This document shows, one piece after another, positions 62,149 to 64,000 of a stretch of DNA of 64,000 nt. How positions within the stretch are numbered: the stretch's first letter is position 1; every line of letters begins with the position of its first letter. The notes under the pieces are model-generated. The model saw only the letters and a program-made list of their open reading frames with translations, was not told where the DNA came from and searched no databases. Location: the NCBI GenBank assembly GCA_018242525.1, contig JAFEBS010000010.1, positions 200,155 to 264,154 on the forward strand. Reading direction: 5' to 3'. Both the position numbers and the translations under genes were made by a program. The stretch is from Planctomycetota bacterium (GTDB taxonomy: Bacteria > Planctomycetota > Planctomycetia > Planctomycetales > Planctomycetaceae).

Positions 62149-63324
62149 ATGTTTATCGGAAGGCTGTTACGGCAGCTCGCGTCTCGCGCATCGCTTGGCG
62201 TTGCAGTTCTATTTGCCATGGCGATGATTTGTGATCTGTCCGCGCAATCCCTGTGCGCCGCAATGACGGTTGATGACATCCTAGATGGAATCAAATCGAA
62301 CCGGGGATTGCTGCGGACGTACAAATGCCAACTCGCAGGGTCGCGATGGCGCGAACTGGAGGGGAAGTCCTATTCTGTGGATTTTTCATTGGTCCTGAAG
62401 ACCGACCATGATCGGAATCTGTTTCTCGTTAACGTTGATCGGTTGAATCAAGACGAGGCGACCCTTGAGTTGGTGGATAACAGGCGCCGCATGATCTGGG
62501 TGGGATCGGTGGAGGTCGCGGGGACAATTATCTACCGGCCTGAGAGCTCCATTTACAATCAGCAGAATGGGAAGCAGATCAATATCCAGCGCCCAGCATC
62601 TAGGAGGCGACTATACGATATTCGCGCCGCTGGACTGCTGGAGCTGAGTGATTTCGATAAGTTCAGGACGCTTGAGCAAATGTGCGATGTAATCGCCACG
62701 GCCAGCTCCGAAGGGCGTGTGAGTGTGATCGAAGACAACGGATCTGTCGAGTTGCATTGGAGGACGCGCGCTGTCGATGGGCTTGATGAAGTCGAGAGAG
62801 TGATTGAGGTGAATCCAAAAGATGGGTATCTAGTGACGGCTGTTCGAGATCGTCTGCGCCACCTGTCGAGAACGGCCGAGGAGACACCGGGCGAATGGCA
62901 GGCTTACCACAGTGAATCGACAGTCGAATGGAAGCAGATTGACGGTATCACCGTGCCGATCACCTGGAGTTTTCAGGAATTTGATTGCCAGTCAGAGATG
63001 CGCAAGCCGGTGGGCGGTCAAGTGATCGCGCTCACATGGACCGCAATAAACAACACGTTTGATTCTGATGAGTTCACCGTAGAGGCGCTGGATTCTCCCA
63101 AGGGTTCGCGATTAATCACGGATTCGACGGGAGGGACCAGTCGCATCCTTCAATTACCGTACGTTGATCAGGGTGTCGTGGAGAAGATTGAGGGACAACT
63201 GGCCAAGCCCGTCGATACCAAGAATGTAAAGGTGGCTCGCAATAATTGGCTGTTGGTCATCCTGAATGGCGTTATCGTCGCGATTCTGGGCTGCGTGGTA
63301 TTCATGCGGCGGAAAAAGGAATGA
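62149..63324 (+). CDS. Envelope protein anchored at both ends, LolA-like fold suspected
   Basis: 391 residues; GGGAG 6 bases before the ATG. N-terminal signal/anchor ('ASLGVAVLFAMAMICDLSAQ'), then a long periplasmic domain opening 'MTVDDILDGIKSNRGLLRTY', the typical entry of LolA/LppX-like lipoprotein-carrier folds. Alternating beta strands follow ('SYSVDFSLVLKTDHDRNLFL', 'RRMIWVGSVEVAGTIIYRPE'). One C-terminal membrane helix ('WLLVILNGVIVAILGCVVFM', about 367-386) ends in RRKKE. The fold call is by impression only. It is last in the row after the Cys-rich gene, 146 bases away, on the same strand. Confidence 0.72.
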   Translation: MFIGRLLRQLASRASLGVAVLFAMAMICDLSAQSLCAAMTVDDILDGIKSNRGLLRTYKCQLAGSRWRELEGKSYSVDFSLVLKTDHDRNLFLVNVDRLNQDEATLELVDNRRRMIWVGSVEVAGTIIYRPESSIYNQQNGKQINIQRPASRRRLYDIRAAGLLELSDFDKFRTLEQMCDVIATASSEGRVSVIEDNGSVELHWRTRAVDGLDEVERVIEVNPKDGYLVTAVRDRLRHLSRTAEETPGEWQAYHSESTVEWKQIDGITVPITWSFQEFDCQSEMRKPVGGQVIALTWTAINNTFDSDEFTVEALDSPKGSRLITDSTGGTSRILQLPYVDQGVVEKIEGQLAKPVDTKNVKVARNNWLLVILNGVIVAILGCVVFMRRKKE

Positions 63325-63540
63325 GTCCAATAATTCTGGATTTCAGGTCAAAGATGAACCATCAGGTTCTGGCACTGCGGAAGTTTGGACTTCGCCAGCA
63401 AATGACTCAGTTCTCACGTCCGCCCGTCCGGCTACTTCCAAAGTTCCGAAGTGCCTGACCCAATAATGATCCGTAGCCGACACAGGTGACGCATTGTCGC
63501 CGTCAAGTTCCCTTCGTCGCGCATGGCCATCCGTCACCGC

Positions 63541-64000
63541 TCATTTGCGATGCAGTCGCGGGTAACACCAGATGCTGTGGTCTCGACTTGCGCCGTCCAT
63601 GTCGTTGATCTTCAATTCGATCAGTTTTGTTCCACGAGGCAACTTGACGTCGATCGGAATGATCCCGGCTCGGGGACCTTCATAGATCCGCGTCGCGTCG
63701 GCCCAGACTTCATAGTTCGCGGAATGGCTGATGACGTTGTAGGCGATCGCTGTGAAGCGGGTCATCCCTTCAGGAACTCGATAGGAAACTGTTGACGCCG
63801 CGTGAGCGAACAGGAATTCATCACACGGCAGCGCATCGCGAAAATGGATGGGGATCGATTGCACCCAGGGACTCGGCTTGTTGTGGGCGACCTCTCCAAA
63901 TCCGGCAGTTCCCGATGCGACGACGAATCGCAGCGGTCCGGGAGCGTCGTCGAGCATTTTGTCTTTGACCTTCTCGGCGGTCATTGAATGAAACCGGGGA
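63541..64000 (-). CDS. NPCBM/NEW2-type carbohydrate-binding protein, partial
   Basis: The C-terminal part of a gene that probably begins beyond the right edge: the frame is open from 64000 and the in-window ATG at 63984 lacks a ribosome site. The visible ~150 residues contain an NPCBM-like domain: 'PEGMTRFTAIAYNVISHSAN', 'YEVWADATRIYEGPRAG', 'IPIDVKLPRGTKLIELKIND' and a closing 'ASRDHSIWCYPRL', the usual D-H-x-x-W end. Such domains bind sugars and are attached to secreted planctomycete proteins. The missing N-terminus decides the function. Confidence 0.72.
   Translation of the reverse strand, partial: PRFHSMTAEKVKDKMLDDAPGPLRFVVASGTAGFGEVAHNKPSPWVQSIPIHFRDALPCDEFLFAHAASTVSYRVPEGMTRFTAIAYNVISHSANYEVWADATRIYEGPRAGIIPIDVKLPRGTKLIELKINDMDGASRDHSIWCYPRLHRK

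Overview
The window looks like chromosome of a planctomycete, probably of the Planctomycetales. The evidence is lineage-typical gene content: a DUF1501 gene beside a DUF1549/DUF1553 gene, a DUF1583/PQQ-propeller giant protein behind an ECF sigma factor, a Ser/Thr kinase with a 'DWG' in place of DFG, a Tat-exported Gfo/Idh/MocA oxidoreductase, squalene-hopene cyclase and an NPCBM protein. Most of the window is G+C rich. The last ~11 kb (from about 53.2 kb) is visibly more A+T rich and looks accessory. I see no rRNA, tRNA, CRISPR array, integrase or intact insertion sequence.

Layout. 0-5 kb: transaldolase, a decayed REP-associated transposase flanked by inverted REP hairpins, a hypothetical gene, and a sulfotransferase-P450 pair. 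5.5-14 kb: ECF sigma factor, the 1571-residue DUF1583 protein, and a transmembrane Ser/Thr kinase whose C-terminal domain reads as an archaemetzincin with all zinc ligands replaced. 14.5-21.8 kb: squalene-hopene cyclase, then an SGNH-like / NodU-type carbamoyltransferase / SxtJ-like / DUF5989 (SxtK-like) cassette, then a DUF4349 lipoprotein. 22.4-30.7 kb: typA, a Tat oxidoreductase, an AMP-ligase plus aldehyde-dehydrogenase pair resembling LuxE/LuxC, and an orphan, degenerate NuoN-like antiporter. 31-39 kb: DUF1501 and DUF1549/1553 genes, an ArsM-type methyltransferase, a membrane coiled-coil protein and an unnamed di-iron protein. 39-48 kb: a glycosyltransferase, PilT-like ATPase, metX-metW, an acyltransferase, and an osmoprotectant-type ABC transporter with a binding-protein/permease fusion. 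48-53 kb: the tgt-yajC-secDF operon. 53-64 kb: an OLD-family nuclease, a glutaredoxin-CcdA fusion, a frame-broken CsbD-like gene, then the locus described next, then an NPCBM protein cut by the window edge.

The strongest candidate for an undescribed system is 57.8-63.3 kb. A GT39-like membrane protein overlaps a DUF1573 lipoprotein. These are followed by an exported C39-like cysteine peptidase interrupted by one in-frame TAA, a cysteine-rich exported protein with a double-glycine motif (12 Cys after the motif), and a periplasmic protein anchored at both ends. I infer a pathway that exports and trims a disulphide-rich polypeptide in the cell envelope. The stop codon suggests that this copy is decaying or read through.

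Several small dispersed repeats link intergenic regions: a 45-bp double-hairpin repeat in three copies, a CCGAxCTC-GTGA-GAGxTCG hairpin in two copies with a compensatory change, CCACGGA-type palindromes, and two different REP pairs.
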